A program made the translations under genes and the position numbers. The notes beneath the pieces were generated by a model. That model made no database searches and had not been told where the DNA came from. It saw only the letters and a list, made by a program, of their open reading frames with translations. Source: Marinobacter sp. Arc7-DN-1 (lineage in GTDB: Bacteria; Pseudomonadota; Gammaproteobacteria; Pseudomonadales; Oleiphilaceae). From it: a stretch of 64,000 nt of DNA. The stretch spans positions 3,782,001-3,846,000 of the forward strand of contig NZ_CP031848.1 of the NCBI RefSeq assembly GCF_003441595.1. Reading direction: 5' to 3'. Shown piece by piece: positions 1 to 9,026 of the stretch (position 1 is its first letter; each line of letters begins with the position of its first letter).

Positions 1-891
1 CACCACCCGGATGTTGTTGATGGCGATGCCTTTGTAGATCCGGTTCCACAGCCGCGACAACACCACCTCAAGAACGCGAATGGTGACGACGGACATGTTG
101 GCGGCAATTTCGTCGGCATACTTGTAGGCTTTGGCGCGAACCTTTTCCGGCGGGATATCATCTTTGGCGGCCGTTTCCCGGATCGCTTCCTTTACTGACT
201 GGGTCCGCACCAGGCCTGCGACAAGGGTGCGGCGGTGTGACAGGTCTGGTCCCAGTACAGCCTGGCGTACCCGGCGGAAGTGGGTTCTGAGTATCCGGGC
301 CAGTTTCCGGTTGGCGCGCTCTTCGTTATGCCGGTATTCATCAATAACCTGCTTGAGCGAGAGGGGCTGATTGAACTGAACGTAGGTGTTGCGGCCGTGG
401 ACCATAATGATCAGAAGTTTCTGCAGCCTGCCGGCAATGGACCAGGTGTCAGACAGCAACAGTTTTACCAGGGATTTCTCCTTGTCCGGGGAGCGGCCCC
501 AGAACAGGGAAACCGGAACGATCTGGACATCCTGATCCGGGTGTTCGAGGCCGTAGTGAACCAGAGCCTGGAACTCGCTGGTAGGCGCCGGTGCCTGGCG
601 CCCCCGGAAAAAACCGCCAATCCGGCGGTACAGAAAGAAGAAAGAATGCGACGGTCCGTTTTTAACCGGCAGGGCTTCTGCCGCTCCGGGTAATCCGGCC
701 CGGATCACTTCCTGCTCCAGAACCAGCCGGCCGGATAGGGAGCTGTACTGAAGCACGTAACATACCGGCGTGTCCGGATCCAGGGCGAGGGCGTCAACGC
801 TGTTGCCGCTGACATCTGTCCGGACCCAGATAAACAGTATCTTGCGAAAAAGGGTCAGGATCAGGCTGCGAATGCCCTGGTAAAGACGCAT
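1..891 (-). CDS. plsB: Glycerol-3-phosphate 1-O-acyltransferase PlsB (partial, 3' end outside window)
   Basis: The reverse strand reads open from an ATG at 889-891 to the window edge, giving the first 297 residues (start MRLYQGIRSLILTLF, visible end NNIRVV). PlsB acylates sn-glycerol-3-phosphate at position 1 at the inner membrane, the first step of glycerolipid synthesis. The order of features fits the family's N-terminal part: a short hydrophobic start, then DTPVCYVLQYSS, an accessory region, then SFFFLYRRIGG and VPVSLFWGRSPDKE, which precede the HX4D catalytic block. That catalytic block must lie outside the window, so it cannot be checked. The gene is divergent from nudC. In an organism that makes storage lipid, PlsB competes with wax-ester synthesis for acyl chains. 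Family assignment is from recognition of the sequence; I am confident. Confidence 0.9.
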   Translation of the reverse strand, partial: MRLYQGIRSLILTLFRKILFIWVRTDVSGNSVDALALDPDTPVCYVLQYSSLSGRLVLEQEVIRAGLPGAAEALPVKNGPSHSFFFLYRRIGGFFRGRQAPAPTSEFQALVHYGLEHPDQDVQIVPVSLFWGRSPDKEKSLVKLLLSDTWSIAGRLQKLLIIMVHGRNTYVQFNQPLSLKQVIDEYRHNEERANRKLARILRTHFRRVRQAVLGPDLSHRRTLVAGLVRTQSVKEAIRETAAKDDIPPEKVRAKAYKYADEIAANMSVVTIRVLEVVLSRLWNRIYKGIAINNIRVV

Positions 892-1006
892 AAAGTGCAA
901 CTCCGTTGAAAAGACAGGTGCCAAGTTTACTTGGTTGAGTACAGAGCGGAAAGCCGAGGTTGCATTCTTGGCCAGCAAGGCAATGTGGTACATTTCAGTT
1001 TGGTCT

Positions 1007-1012
1007 TATAAT
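1007..1012 (+). promoter_or_regulatory. Candidate -10 box for nudC
   Basis: A perfect TATAAT lies 32 bp before the chosen nudC start, in the plsB/nudC divergent gap. No good -35 hexamer is found 16-18 bp upstream, so this is a candidate only. Confidence 0.4.
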
Positions 1013-1043
1013 CACTCAGGCAGCACATCAGATGGTGGTCTCG

Positions 1044-1859
1044 ATGACTCAGTGGAAACCCGGCTGGACAAACAGACCGCCGGAGCAGAACGACCTGATT
1101 CTGGCGCTTGCGGGATCGGGCGTGGTGAAGCCCGGTAACGGTTGGCTGCATCCCCGGGACAGCGCGCTGTTCGGGGATGTCCTGTCCGATGCCGTCTCTG
1201 TGGGAACCTTCGGCGGTCGCGATGTATTCGTGACCGAGTTGCCGGAAAGCTCGGTTGAACAACAGGAGATCATTCCCCTGAGGGAGGCCCTGCTGATGAT
1301 GAACGATGCCCCCGCGGATATGCTGAGTACCGGTTTCCAGGTCTGGCAGTGGTGGCGTGACCACCAGTATTGTGGGCGCTGCGGTGAGAAAACCGGTTTT
1401 CATGCCCGGGAGCGTGCCAGATGGTGTGAAGCCTGCGGGATTCCCTGGTACCCGAGGCTCGCCCCCTGCGTTATTGTTGTTATCCGTCGGGATGACCGCC
1501 TGTTGCTGGCCAGGTCGTCACGGGTCAAACGCCACTTCTACAGCCTGATCGCCGGATTTGTTGAGCCGGGGGAGAGCCTGGAAGGGGCTGTTTGCCGGGA
1601 GGTGAAAGAGGAGACCGGCCTGGATGTGACCAATATCCGGTACCACGCGTCGCAGCCCTGGCCCTTCCCGCACCAGTTGATGGTTGGATTCTTCGCTGAT
1701 TACGCCGGAGGGAACCTGGTGTTGCAGGAAGACGAGCTCGCCGATGCCGACTGGTTTTTACCGGGTGACACACCGCCGGTGCCGCCGGAAACCACGATTT
1801 CAGGCCGTCTGATCCGGGCTATGGAGAAGGAAATTTCCCGGGGAGGCATTCCGGTTTGA
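1044..1859 (+). CDS. nudC: NAD+ diphosphatase / NADH pyrophosphatase NudC
   Basis: A Nudix hydrolase that cleaves NAD(H) to NMN(H) and AMP; members also remove NAD caps from RNA 5' ends. Three signatures are visible. A zinc ribbon (CGRCG then CEACG) sits at about residues 110-137. A complete Nudix box starts GFVEPGESLEGAVCREV at about residue 171 and continues KEETGL. The NudC-specific SQPWPFPHQLM follows it. I chose the ATG at 1044 (MTQWKPGW), about 271 residues, close to family length; an ATG at 1032 in the same frame is the alternative, and neither has a strong ribosome binding site. The stop overlaps the murI start (TTGA), so the two are probably co-transcribed. The gene is divergent from plsB. 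Confidence 0.93.
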   Translation: MTQWKPGWTNRPPEQNDLILALAGSGVVKPGNGWLHPRDSALFGDVLSDAVSVGTFGGRDVFVTELPESSVEQQEIIPLREALLMMNDAPADMLSTGFQVWQWWRDHQYCGRCGEKTGFHARERARWCEACGIPWYPRLAPCVIVVIRRDDRLLLARSSRVKRHFYSLIAGFVEPGESLEGAVCREVKEETGLDVTNIRYHASQPWPFPHQLMVGFFADYAGGNLVLQEDELADADWFLPGDTPPVPPETTISGRLIRAMEKEISRGGIPV

Positions 1860-2713
1860 ACGATCAGGCGCCGCCCAGGGTTCTGGTGTTCGATTCCGGT
1901 GTCGGCGGTCTGAGTGTTGCTGCCTGCATTCACCGGTACCTGCCGGGCGCGGACCTGACCTACCTGGCGGACAACGCTGGATTTCCTTACGGCGACAAGT
2001 CGGAACCGGTAGTGATTGAACGCTGCTGCACCCTGATTGCCCGTGCCCTTGAGCAATACCCCGCCGATGTCATCGTGGTCGCCTGTAACACGGCCAGTAC
2101 CGTGGTATTGCCCCATCTGCGTGGGAGAACATCGGTGCCGGTTGTGGGGGTGGTGCCAGCGATCAAGCCCGCGGCGGCGAAAACCCGGAACCGGCGTATC
2201 GGGCTCCTTGCAACGCCGGCCACAGTCCGCAGACCCTATCTGGACAGACTGATCGAGGAATTTGCCGGTGATTGCCGGGTGGAGCGTATCGGGCATCCCG
2301 GCCTGGTGCGCTGGGCGGAAGAGCTGGTTGCCGGCGGTGTGGTGCCGGCCCGCGAACTGGCAGATGCCATGGAGGCATTTCGTGACGCAGAGGTGGATAC
2401 GGTAGTGCTGGGCTGTACCCACTATCCCCTGTTACTGGAAAGCCTGAAGCGGAGCCTGCCGGCGGTTCGGTTCTGGGTGGATTCGGGAGAGGCGATCGCT
2501 CGGCGGGTAGCCTGGCTGCTGGAACAGACAGACCAGCTTGCCGTCGCCGAGAGATCCATTGCGGAGCCGGCACACTTGCCGGTCACTGCTGCCCTGTTTT
2601 CCGGCCCGTCCCCGGAAGGAATCGCCGGCTTCATGTCCGGGCTGGGCCTGTCTCCCCGGCGGGTGTGCGGAGACTGGCCCGACCAGCGCCCGGTGGCTAT
2701 AGAAGCCGGGTGA
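1856..2713 (+). CDS. murI: Glutamate racemase MurI
   Basis: Converts L- to D-glutamate for peptidoglycan in the cytoplasm. Family motifs are present: FDSGVGGLSV near residue 11, PYGDKS at about residue 43, VACNTAS with the first catalytic cysteine near 76, and LGCTHYPLL with the second near 186. The TTG start at 1856 overlaps the nudC stop by four bases and is preceded by GGGGAGG at a proper distance, which supports both the start and translational coupling. Length 285 residues is normal for the family. Its 3' end overlaps that of the convergent DUF2156 gene by 17 bp. Confidence 0.95.
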   Translation: MNDQAPPRVLVFDSGVGGLSVAACIHRYLPGADLTYLADNAGFPYGDKSEPVVIERCCTLIARALEQYPADVIVVACNTASTVVLPHLRGRTSVPVVGVVPAIKPAAAKTRNRRIGLLATPATVRRPYLDRLIEEFAGDCRVERIGHPGLVRWAEELVAGGVVPARELADAMEAFRDAEVDTVVLGCTHYPLLLESLKRSLPAVRFWVDSGEAIARRVAWLLEQTDQLAVAERSIAEPAHLPVTAALFSGPSPEGIAGFMSGLGLSPRRVCGDWPDQRPVAIEAG

Positions 2714-3704
2714 GCTTGAACATGGCGAGAAATTCCAGCGCCGGAATCGACCGTTTGTGGCAGCAATAGGTCTTGAAGCTGTCGCCCCGAAAGCGTGACT
2801 TGGTGAACTCCAGCCCTTTGAAGTTGTAAAGGAAGTTGCCTTTCTCATAGAGCCCGTGCAGCAGGCGTTTGAGCAGGCGGCTCTCTTGATGTTCGGTCGC
2901 CGGATCAAGCGACAGGGGAATCAGTCCCAGATCCAGATAGGGCACGCCCTCGGTCTTGAAAACGCCTATGGCATGGGCCATCAGGGTGTAGAAAATGCCC
3001 TGGCGAAAGTCGGCATTGGCCCGGGAAATATTGGGCACATAGCTGATGATCTCGTTGTTGCGGTAAATCGGATCAAAGTAGATAAAGCCGACTGCCTTGC
3101 CATCCTGATAGGCATAGAAATGCCGTTCATTTTCCCGGTATTCCATTTCCATGGGCCGGATCAGGAAGCGGATCTCATTGCTTTTACACTTGCGGGTGCG
3201 TATCCAGGCCTCGGAGATCTCCCGGGTGTGATCGTCGCTGAAACGTTCCATGACGGTGATGCCATTTTTTTCCGCCTGGTTCAGCGCGGTTCTGAGCACC
3301 TGTTTCTTTTTCCCGCTGAGGGACCACCGGGCAAGATCGATTCGGGATTCGCTGCCGAACTGGGTGCCATAGAGACCAAAGCGCAGATGCAGAAAATCCA
3401 CCACCGGCTTTGATACCTGAATGTAACTGGCGTTCGGGAAGCGCCGATGAAAGCTCTCCAGCAGCCGACCGAAATCGCCCGGCGCACAAACCGGGTCCGA
3501 GAGGACAAATGTCCCGCCCCATTTCCGCATGTAGGCGATATAGCCAATGCCCGGCACATCAAAATACTGCATGCCCGGCTGCAGCGTCGAGAAGGACTGG
3601 GAGTGGGTTCCGAACTTCTTCAGATAACCAACCCGTTCGCTGAAGGTGAACGAACCGCTATCCAGTGTGCTGATTCTGTCCAGTGCGAGTATCTGATCCG
3701 ACAT
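2697..3704 (-). CDS. DUF2156 / phosphatidylglycerol lysyltransferase C-terminal-like protein
   Basis: A soluble 335-residue protein resembling the C-terminal catalytic domain of MprF/LPG synthase (DUF2156, a tandem GNAT-like fold). Such domains move an aminoacyl or acyl group onto a lipid head group or other amine. Typical stretches include YFDVPGIGYIAYMRKWGG, DPVCAPGDFGRLLESF and GIFYTLMAHAIGVFKTEG. There is no membrane flippase domain, so this is the stand-alone form and its substrate cannot be read from sequence. It lies 52 bp downstream of a methyltransferase on the same strand, suggesting a two-gene unit that modifies the same molecule. Family moderately certain; substrate unknown. Confidence 0.75.
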   Translation of the reverse strand: MSDQILALDRISTLDSGSFTFSERVGYLKKFGTHSQSFSTLQPGMQYFDVPGIGYIAYMRKWGGTFVLSDPVCAPGDFGRLLESFHRRFPNASYIQVSKPVVDFLHLRFGLYGTQFGSESRIDLARWSLSGKKKQVLRTALNQAEKNGITVMERFSDDHTREISEAWIRTRKCKSNEIRFLIRPMEMEYRENERHFYAYQDGKAVGFIYFDPIYRNNEIISYVPNISRANADFRQGIFYTLMAHAIGVFKTEGVPYLDLGLIPLSLDPATEHQESRLLKRLLHGLYEKGNFLYNFKGLEFTKSRFRGDSFKTYCCHKRSIPALEFLAMFKLTRLL

Positions 3705-3755
3705 GCTACTGCTCCCCGATTATTTTTTTGTTGGGCGATCCTTGAGCGACGCTAC

Positions 3756-4409
3756 TCAGGCCTGCTTGCGTCCGAGAATGGACCAGTAACAGTTCATATT
3801 CAGAAGCTTGAAATGCTTCTTCTCGGTGACCTGGAGACCCAGGCGCTGCATGTGCTCGGGGTAGTTGTAGATCTTGTGGAATGCGTTATTGGCAAACAGC
3901 CAGAAGATGAATACGGCCATGTACCAGTAAAGCTTCTTGAACATCCGGGAGAGGATGTTGCCGGTGGGGTAGCAAAAGTCGCCGACAACCACTCTGGCGT
4001 CTGGCTTGCCAAGACGAATGAGGTGCTCCAGGACCCGGACCATCATGTCTTCATCAAAGACGTTGAGGAAGAAGTTGGCCACCACCATGTCGTACTGCTC
4101 GAACTCGTCCACCTTCATGATGTCGCAGTGGATACGGCGGATAGTCAGGTGAGGGGCCTCCTTCTGCTGGGCTTCGCCAAACTTGCGCAACATGGTTTCT
4201 GACAGGTCTACCACGGTAACGTCCGCACCCAGTTCAGCTGCACGAATGGCGTCCCGGCCATGGCCAACACCGGCAAACAGAATCCTGTCTCCGGGTTTGA
4301 CGGTTTCAACGTCCAGCATGGCAGTTTTGCAGTGGTGTATGTTCTTGCCGCTGTAGAGGTTGCTCAGAAAATCGTAGACGGGGCCAATGTACTTGTACTT
4401 GTCGCGCAT
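3756..4409 (-). CDS. Class I SAM-dependent methyltransferase, possibly membrane associated
   Basis: A 217-residue methyltransferase. The SAM-binding glycine motif is ILFAGVGHGRDAI, followed by the acidic VTVVDLSETML and then the post-I region VVANFFLNVFDED. A hydrophobic stretch (LYWYMAVFIFWLFANNAF) in the C-terminal part suggests contact with a membrane or lipid substrate. The open frame extends to 4586, but I chose the ATG at 4409 (MRDKYKYIGPVYDFLSN) because this is where methyltransferase-like sequence begins; the ribosome binding site is weak. It probably forms an operon with the downstream DUF2156 gene. Substrate unknown: a quinone or lipid methyltransferase would both fit. A palindrome lies 60 bp upstream. 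Confidence 0.75.
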   Translation of the reverse strand: MRDKYKYIGPVYDFLSNLYSGKNIHHCKTAMLDVETVKPGDRILFAGVGHGRDAIRAAELGADVTVVDLSETMLRKFGEAQQKEAPHLTIRRIHCDIMKVDEFEQYDMVVANFFLNVFDEDMMVRVLEHLIRLGKPDARVVVGDFCYPTGNILSRMFKKLYWYMAVFIFWLFANNAFHKIYNYPEHMQRLGLQVTEKKHFKLLNMNCYWSILGRKQA

Positions 4410-4467
4410 GATGACTGCTGCCTGTTCTTGTTCCCTGGATGCCGCCACCGTTGTTGTCGTTTTTGAC

Positions 4468-4482
4468 CCGACAGACTGTCGG
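4468..4482. promoter_or_regulatory. Perfect palindrome CCGACAG-A-CTGTCGG, candidate operator
   Basis: Seven-base arms around one base, in the gap upstream of the methyltransferase and downstream of the GGDEF-EAL regulator gene. The overlapping 9-mer TGTCGGACA (4477-4485) recurs inverted at 4622-4630 near the end of the regulator gene, which could support looping or paired binding. No regulator can be named. Confidence 0.35.
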
Positions 4483-4642
4483 ACATTTCGGTGGTCAACG
4501 CCTGATGGATTTGAGCTTAGAGAACAGGGTGGGAGAAATATGTGCAGTAATGCGCATTTCCGGATACACAAAGTAACGTACTGCAATACTTTGCAAACCA
4601 GATCGCGGTTTTATATCTGAGTGTCCGACAATAAATAATCGC

Positions 4643-6820
4643 CTATCCGAACGAGGCTTCGCGGGCCTTGGTGATTCCGAGGATTTTTGAAATCTCGGCC
4701 GCGGGCCGTGCCGGCCCGTAGAAGAAGCCCTGGACCTGATGACAGCCAAGACTTCTGAGGTACTCAAGTTGTTCGTCGGTTTCCACGCCTTCCGCAATAA
4801 TCTCGAGCTTGAGACCGTGGGCCATGGCGACTATGGCATTCACGATGCAGGCGCCGTCGTCGCCGCTGCGAATGGCCTTTATGAAGGACTGGTCCACCTT
4901 CAGGGTATGGATGGGCAGGCGATGCAGGTAGTTCAGGGAGGAATAGCCAGTGCCGAAGTCATCAATCGCAATCCGCACGCCGAAAGAGGCCAGTTCCCGG
5001 AGTTTCTGACTGATCTGCTCCAGATCATTCATGATCACGTTTTCGGTGATTTCAATCTCCAGGTTGCCGGCAGGGAAGTTGTGAGTCTCGACCTGCTGCA
5101 TCAGGGTCTCCACAAACCGGGAGTGCTCCACCTGGATGGGAGACAGGTTGACTGCCAGGCGGAGATCTGGGCGCCCTGAGCGAATCCAGTGCCCGACGTC
5201 CTGGCAGGCCTGGTCGAGAACACGCTCACTGAGCTGGCCAATGAGCTTGGTTTCCTCTGCCAGCGGCAGGAAATCCCGGGGGTAGAGCAGTCCCCGTTCA
5301 GGGTGCTGCCAACGCACCAGTGCCTCAAGCCCAACGACCCGGTTGCTGGTCGAGCACATCTGGGGCTGGTAGAAAACCCGCAATTCGTCACGCTCCAGCG
5401 CCTGGCGCAGATCCCTCTCCAGGTTCAGACGGTTGGCGGTGTCGATGCTCATGCTTTCGGAATAGAAGCGATAGCTGTCCTTGCCCTTGGCCTTCACGTG
5501 GTACATGGCAATATCGGCGTTCTGGATCAGGTGATCCATGGTTTCGCCGGCGTCCGGGAAGATGGAAATACCAATGCTTACGCCGACAAACACCTCATGA
5601 TCGCCCAGCTGGAAAGGCGCGCGCAGTGCATCAATCAGTTTTTTTGCAATTTGCCTCGCATCCTCATGGTTGTGGATGGATGGCAGCAACAGAGTGAATT
5701 CATCACCACCGAACCGGGACAGGGTGTCACCCTTGCGCAGGCATTTTTCCAGCCTGTGGGTCACTGCCTGCAGCAAACGGTCCCCCATGGCGTGCCCCAG
5801 GGTATCGTTGATTACCTTGAAACGATCCAGGTCAAGGAACATCACCGCCAGTTTCTGGCCGTCGCGTTTGGCATGGGTGATCGCCAGTTCAAGGCGGTCC
5901 TTGAACAGGGCCCGGTTTGGCAGGCGGGTTAGCAGGTCGTGGTATGCCTGGAAGTTGATAAACGCCTCAGCTTCTTTCCGTTCGGTCACATCCCGGGCGG
6001 TACCGTAATATTGAGCACCGTTGCCATTGCCACCGCCCTGGGTCGTCCCGGAATGGGGCCAGGTCTGCGGGTCAATGGGGAAGGCAGTGATCTCGAAGTG
6101 GCGGGTTGCCCGGCGGCTGCCACGGGTTTTCAGCCGGACTTCCAGGGTTCTCGGGGTGTCTGCGGTGATATTGGGGCCCTTCAGGGCCATGGTTCCCCGG
6201 GTAACATCCCGGTCGTCGAGGATATGCCGGAAATGCTGCCCACAGAGTTCCGATGGCTGATATCCCAGCAAACTCTCCACCTTGCTGTTTACAAAACAGA
6301 AATGACCTTTTTGGTCGAGCATGAAGACGATATCCGGGGAGCTGTTGACGATGTACCGGTGCAGGGCTTCGGATTTTTCCAGTCGGAGCTGGATGTGTTC
6401 GTGGGCTTTGAGGAGGGACTTTTTGCCGATGACGTTTTCGACAGTCGCCAGCAATTCCTCCGGGTCAAAGGGCTTGCGGATATAGTCCAGGGCGCCCCGC
6501 CGGAGCGCCCGGCTGACTGAGCGGAAGGAACTTTCGCCGCTGACAACGATCACGCCGCATTCCGGTTGTCCGTTGGCAAGGTGGGCCATGACATCAAACC
6601 CGTTCACCTCCGGCATCCGCAGATCCAGTAGCGCCAGGTCGAACCCCTGCCGGTCGATCAATTCGCAGGCTTTCCTGCCACCGTGGGCTTCCGATACCTC
6701 GTAACCACGACTGCGCAGCAGCGAAGCCAGGGTGTCCAGCAGGCGGGGTTCGTCATCTGCCACCAGTATCCGTGCCGTTAACCCGTCACGGAAAGGCTGA
6801 TCAGTGAGTTCAGGTGCCAT
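4643..6820 (-). CDS. Response regulator with REC-PAS-GGDEF-EAL domains (c-di-GMP turnover)
   Basis: A 725-residue cytoplasmic protein. Order: a receiver domain (about 15-130; acidic pair DDE near 22 and phospho-acceptor Asp66 in LLDLRMP), a PAS domain (about 145-275), GGDEF (about 285-450) and EAL (about 460-715). The GGDEF site is intact (SRFGGDEF) with an RKGD inhibitory site before it. The EAL side keeps LEALVRW, EITEN, IDDFGTGYSS and EGVET, so both cyclase and phosphodiesterase activity are possible. It lies 24 bp downstream of an HDOD-histidine kinase on the same strand, which is the obvious candidate kinase. There is a candidate palindrome pair around its 3' end. Confidence 0.92.
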   Translation of the reverse strand: MAPELTDQPFRDGLTARILVADDEPRLLDTLASLLRSRGYEVSEAHGGRKACELIDRQGFDLALLDLRMPEVNGFDVMAHLANGQPECGVIVVSGESSFRSVSRALRRGALDYIRKPFDPEELLATVENVIGKKSLLKAHEHIQLRLEKSEALHRYIVNSSPDIVFMLDQKGHFCFVNSKVESLLGYQPSELCGQHFRHILDDRDVTRGTMALKGPNITADTPRTLEVRLKTRGSRRATRHFEITAFPIDPQTWPHSGTTQGGGNGNGAQYYGTARDVTERKEAEAFINFQAYHDLLTRLPNRALFKDRLELAITHAKRDGQKLAVMFLDLDRFKVINDTLGHAMGDRLLQAVTHRLEKCLRKGDTLSRFGGDEFTLLLPSIHNHEDARQIAKKLIDALRAPFQLGDHEVFVGVSIGISIFPDAGETMDHLIQNADIAMYHVKAKGKDSYRFYSESMSIDTANRLNLERDLRQALERDELRVFYQPQMCSTSNRVVGLEALVRWQHPERGLLYPRDFLPLAEETKLIGQLSERVLDQACQDVGHWIRSGRPDLRLAVNLSPIQVEHSRFVETLMQQVETHNFPAGNLEIEITENVIMNDLEQISQKLRELASFGVRIAIDDFGTGYSSLNYLHRLPIHTLKVDQSFIKAIRSGDDGACIVNAIVAMAHGLKLEIIAEGVETDEQLEYLRSLGCHQVQGFFYGPARPAAEISKILGITKAREASFG

Positions 6821-6844
6821 CGGTCTGTGTCCGTTGTTTCTGCG

Positions 6845-8881
6845 TCAGTCGGTCTCATTTTTTTTATGGCTGGCCGCGGGAAACAGAATCCTGAAGGTGG
6901 TGCCTTCCTGTCCCGTGCGACAAGCAATGATGCCCTCCATGTCATCAACAAGCTGTTTCACAATGCTCAGGCCCAAACCGCTGTGACCCTCTCCTTTTGT
7001 GGTCCTTGCCGGTGAAAACAGGGTGTCCCTGATTTCACCGGGTATTCCGGTGCCCGTGTCCGTGATCTCCATTTCCACCCAGGTGCGCTGATTCTGCCAC
7101 ACCGGGCAAGACGTGCGGACCTCTACCATACCACCTTCATCCGGAAGACTCTCGGCTGCATTGCGGATCAGATTGATCACAACCTGGCGAATCCGGGTGG
7201 TGCCGGCGGCAACCAGCGTTGGCTGGTTGCAAAGTTTCAGCGTCAGTTGACGGCTTTCGGAGCTGAACAGACTGTCTTCCAGAATCCGGGCGAGGCTTTC
7301 CAGCTCCGCATTCAGTTCAACGACGTCGGCATCGTGATCCGTAGTGTCCGTGTGACTCATCTGCAGCAAAAGATTTCCGGCCCGGTCCAGCTCATCCCGG
7401 ATCACGTCCAGTTCCTGCTGAACGTCGGTATCCTCCAGCCGGCCTCTGAGCTGATAAATGTACTGCCGGATGATGGTCAGGGGATTGCTGACCTCATGGA
7501 CCTGTCTGAGTAGCCGGTCACGGGCTATTTCCTGGTCCAGCCGTTTACCGTCAGTCCCGGCCTCTTTGTCCGGGAGTGGCCGGTTTGCGAGTACAGAAGA
7601 CAGCTGGCGGGTGAAAATGTCTGCCAGTTCCAGCGTGGTCGGCAATTGATCGTTGTCGGTGCCCAGGGCAAAGACTCCCGGACAGTCGTCGCCACTGACG
7701 ACCGGGACAGCCAAAAGCGACGGGGTGTGTAACAAGGATAGCAGCTGCCTGTCGAGCACCGTCGGTGAACGCTCACCGAGGCTGACGGGCACTCCCGAAA
7801 CAAAGGCCTCGGTCAGTACGCTGCCGCCCGGTTTGGCGGTCACGGCCAGATCCGGGATATCGCCAATTGTTCCGGACAGAAGCACCAGGTTGTCCCCGGT
7901 ATGGCCAAAGCACAGGGCGGGCAGGCCGGTAATCAGGGTCAGGCTGTTGACCGTTTCGGCAAGGATGTCCTCGGTTTCACCGGTTACATCGGCAAGATTG
8001 ATTGCCTGGCTGGCCATGGCCTGGCGCAGAATGGTCTGCTTCAGTTGCCTGGACGCGCTTTCGCCGTTGTATTCCTCATCAAGGGGAATGCCAAGAGATG
8101 CTGCCATTCCGGACACTTCATGTCCGATCCGGCGATTGATCTCGCGGGTGAGCTCCTCATTCAGCCCGAATACCGTACCTGCCGCCGCAATGCCGGCGGC
8201 ATCGGAAAGCGCCAGCCGGTTAGCCAGGCTGATCAGCTTCACCAGGTGGCCGGCATCCCGCAGCTCCGAAGGGAGGGCCTGCTGGTATCGCATGGCATCG
8301 GCGGCCATCGGCCCCAGCCCCCAGGAAGAGACAAGCTCGGCGGCAATATCGGATTGATGATCAAGATAGTGTTGCTTCGTTTCGGTTGCTGGCGTTTTAA
8401 TAGCGATCAGTTCACCGATGTTGTGAAGCATGCCCAGCATGAACGCTTCGTCCGGCTCCGGGTAACGGGTGAGGGTGGCAAGCGCCTGTGCGGTCAGCGC
8501 AGTGGTCAGTGAGTGCCGCCAGAAATCCCTGAGTTGCTGCCACTCGTCACCCCCGAGTTCGAACAGCAGCTGGCGCAGGGCAGCGGTAAGTACGAGCGTA
8601 TGGAATCGCCGGGTACCCAGCCTCAGCAACGCCTGATCCACCGACCGGATTGGTGTGGAAGGGCCGTAAAGCGCGGAATTGGCTAGCGCGAGTATGCGGG
8701 CGACCAGAGCGGTGTCGGCGGAGACAATCTCGCTGATGGTCCGGTAGCTTTCGTCCCGATGACAAGCATCCAGCGCCCGCAAGGTTACTTCCGGAAGGCT
8801 CGGTAACTGTAAATCAGGCGCAATCTGCATAGGCCTATCTGCCGTGCGACGTAACAAATCGGTATTTGACGAATCGTTCAC
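6845..8881 (-). CDS. HDOD domain-containing sensor histidine kinase
   Basis: A 678-residue soluble protein. An HDOD domain (about residues 20-220; LPSLPEVTLRALDAC, SPDTAL-like region, DEAFMLGMLHNIGE) is followed by a GAF-like region (about 290-430). The kinase core has the H-box VHEVSNPLTIIRQY near residue 460, then the ATPase N-box NLIRNAAES, the G1 box DTGTGIP and the G2 box GLGLSIV. It has no membrane segment, so it reads a cytoplasmic signal. The neighbouring REC-PAS-GGDEF-EAL gene starts 24 bp after its stop, making a likely two-component pair that changes c-di-GMP. The signal is unknown. The gene is divergent from the MinD-like ATPase. Confidence 0.9.
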   Translation of the reverse strand: MNDSSNTDLLRRTADRPMQIAPDLQLPSLPEVTLRALDACHRDESYRTISEIVSADTALVARILALANSALYGPSTPIRSVDQALLRLGTRRFHTLVLTAALRQLLFELGGDEWQQLRDFWRHSLTTALTAQALATLTRYPEPDEAFMLGMLHNIGELIAIKTPATETKQHYLDHQSDIAAELVSSWGLGPMAADAMRYQQALPSELRDAGHLVKLISLANRLALSDAAGIAAAGTVFGLNEELTREINRRIGHEVSGMAASLGIPLDEEYNGESASRQLKQTILRQAMASQAINLADVTGETEDILAETVNSLTLITGLPALCFGHTGDNLVLLSGTIGDIPDLAVTAKPGGSVLTEAFVSGVPVSLGERSPTVLDRQLLSLLHTPSLLAVPVVSGDDCPGVFALGTDNDQLPTTLELADIFTRQLSSVLANRPLPDKEAGTDGKRLDQEIARDRLLRQVHEVSNPLTIIRQYIYQLRGRLEDTDVQQELDVIRDELDRAGNLLLQMSHTDTTDHDADVVELNAELESLARILEDSLFSSESRQLTLKLCNQPTLVAAGTTRIRQVVINLIRNAAESLPDEGGMVEVRTSCPVWQNQRTWVEMEITDTGTGIPGEIRDTLFSPARTTKGEGHSGLGLSIVKQLVDDMEGIIACRTGQEGTTFRILFPAASHKKNETD

Positions 8882-9026
8882 TCTTGTACCGGAAAGAGCT
8901 TAGACAATAAACCGTCGTTATTAAATACTTGTTGCTGTTTTTTTAAGCAATATATTATCTGATTCGTGATATGTGTAGAATTTTGACAGGTTAAATAGCC
9001 TGCAACCGTAAAATCAGGGACCTAGA
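8882..9026. promoter_or_regulatory. AT-rich divergent promoter region
   Basis: 145 bp between the kinase gene and the MinD-like ATPase, distinctly more AT-rich than the neighbouring genes (runs such as TTATTAAATACTTG and CAATATATTATC). It must hold promoters for both directions; I cannot assign hexamers with confidence. Confidence 0.45.

Noticed and set aside
280..693. Plus-strand 137-codon frame at the left end
   Set aside because: It lies opposite plsB, whose protein motifs are clear; composition is that of an antisense shadow.
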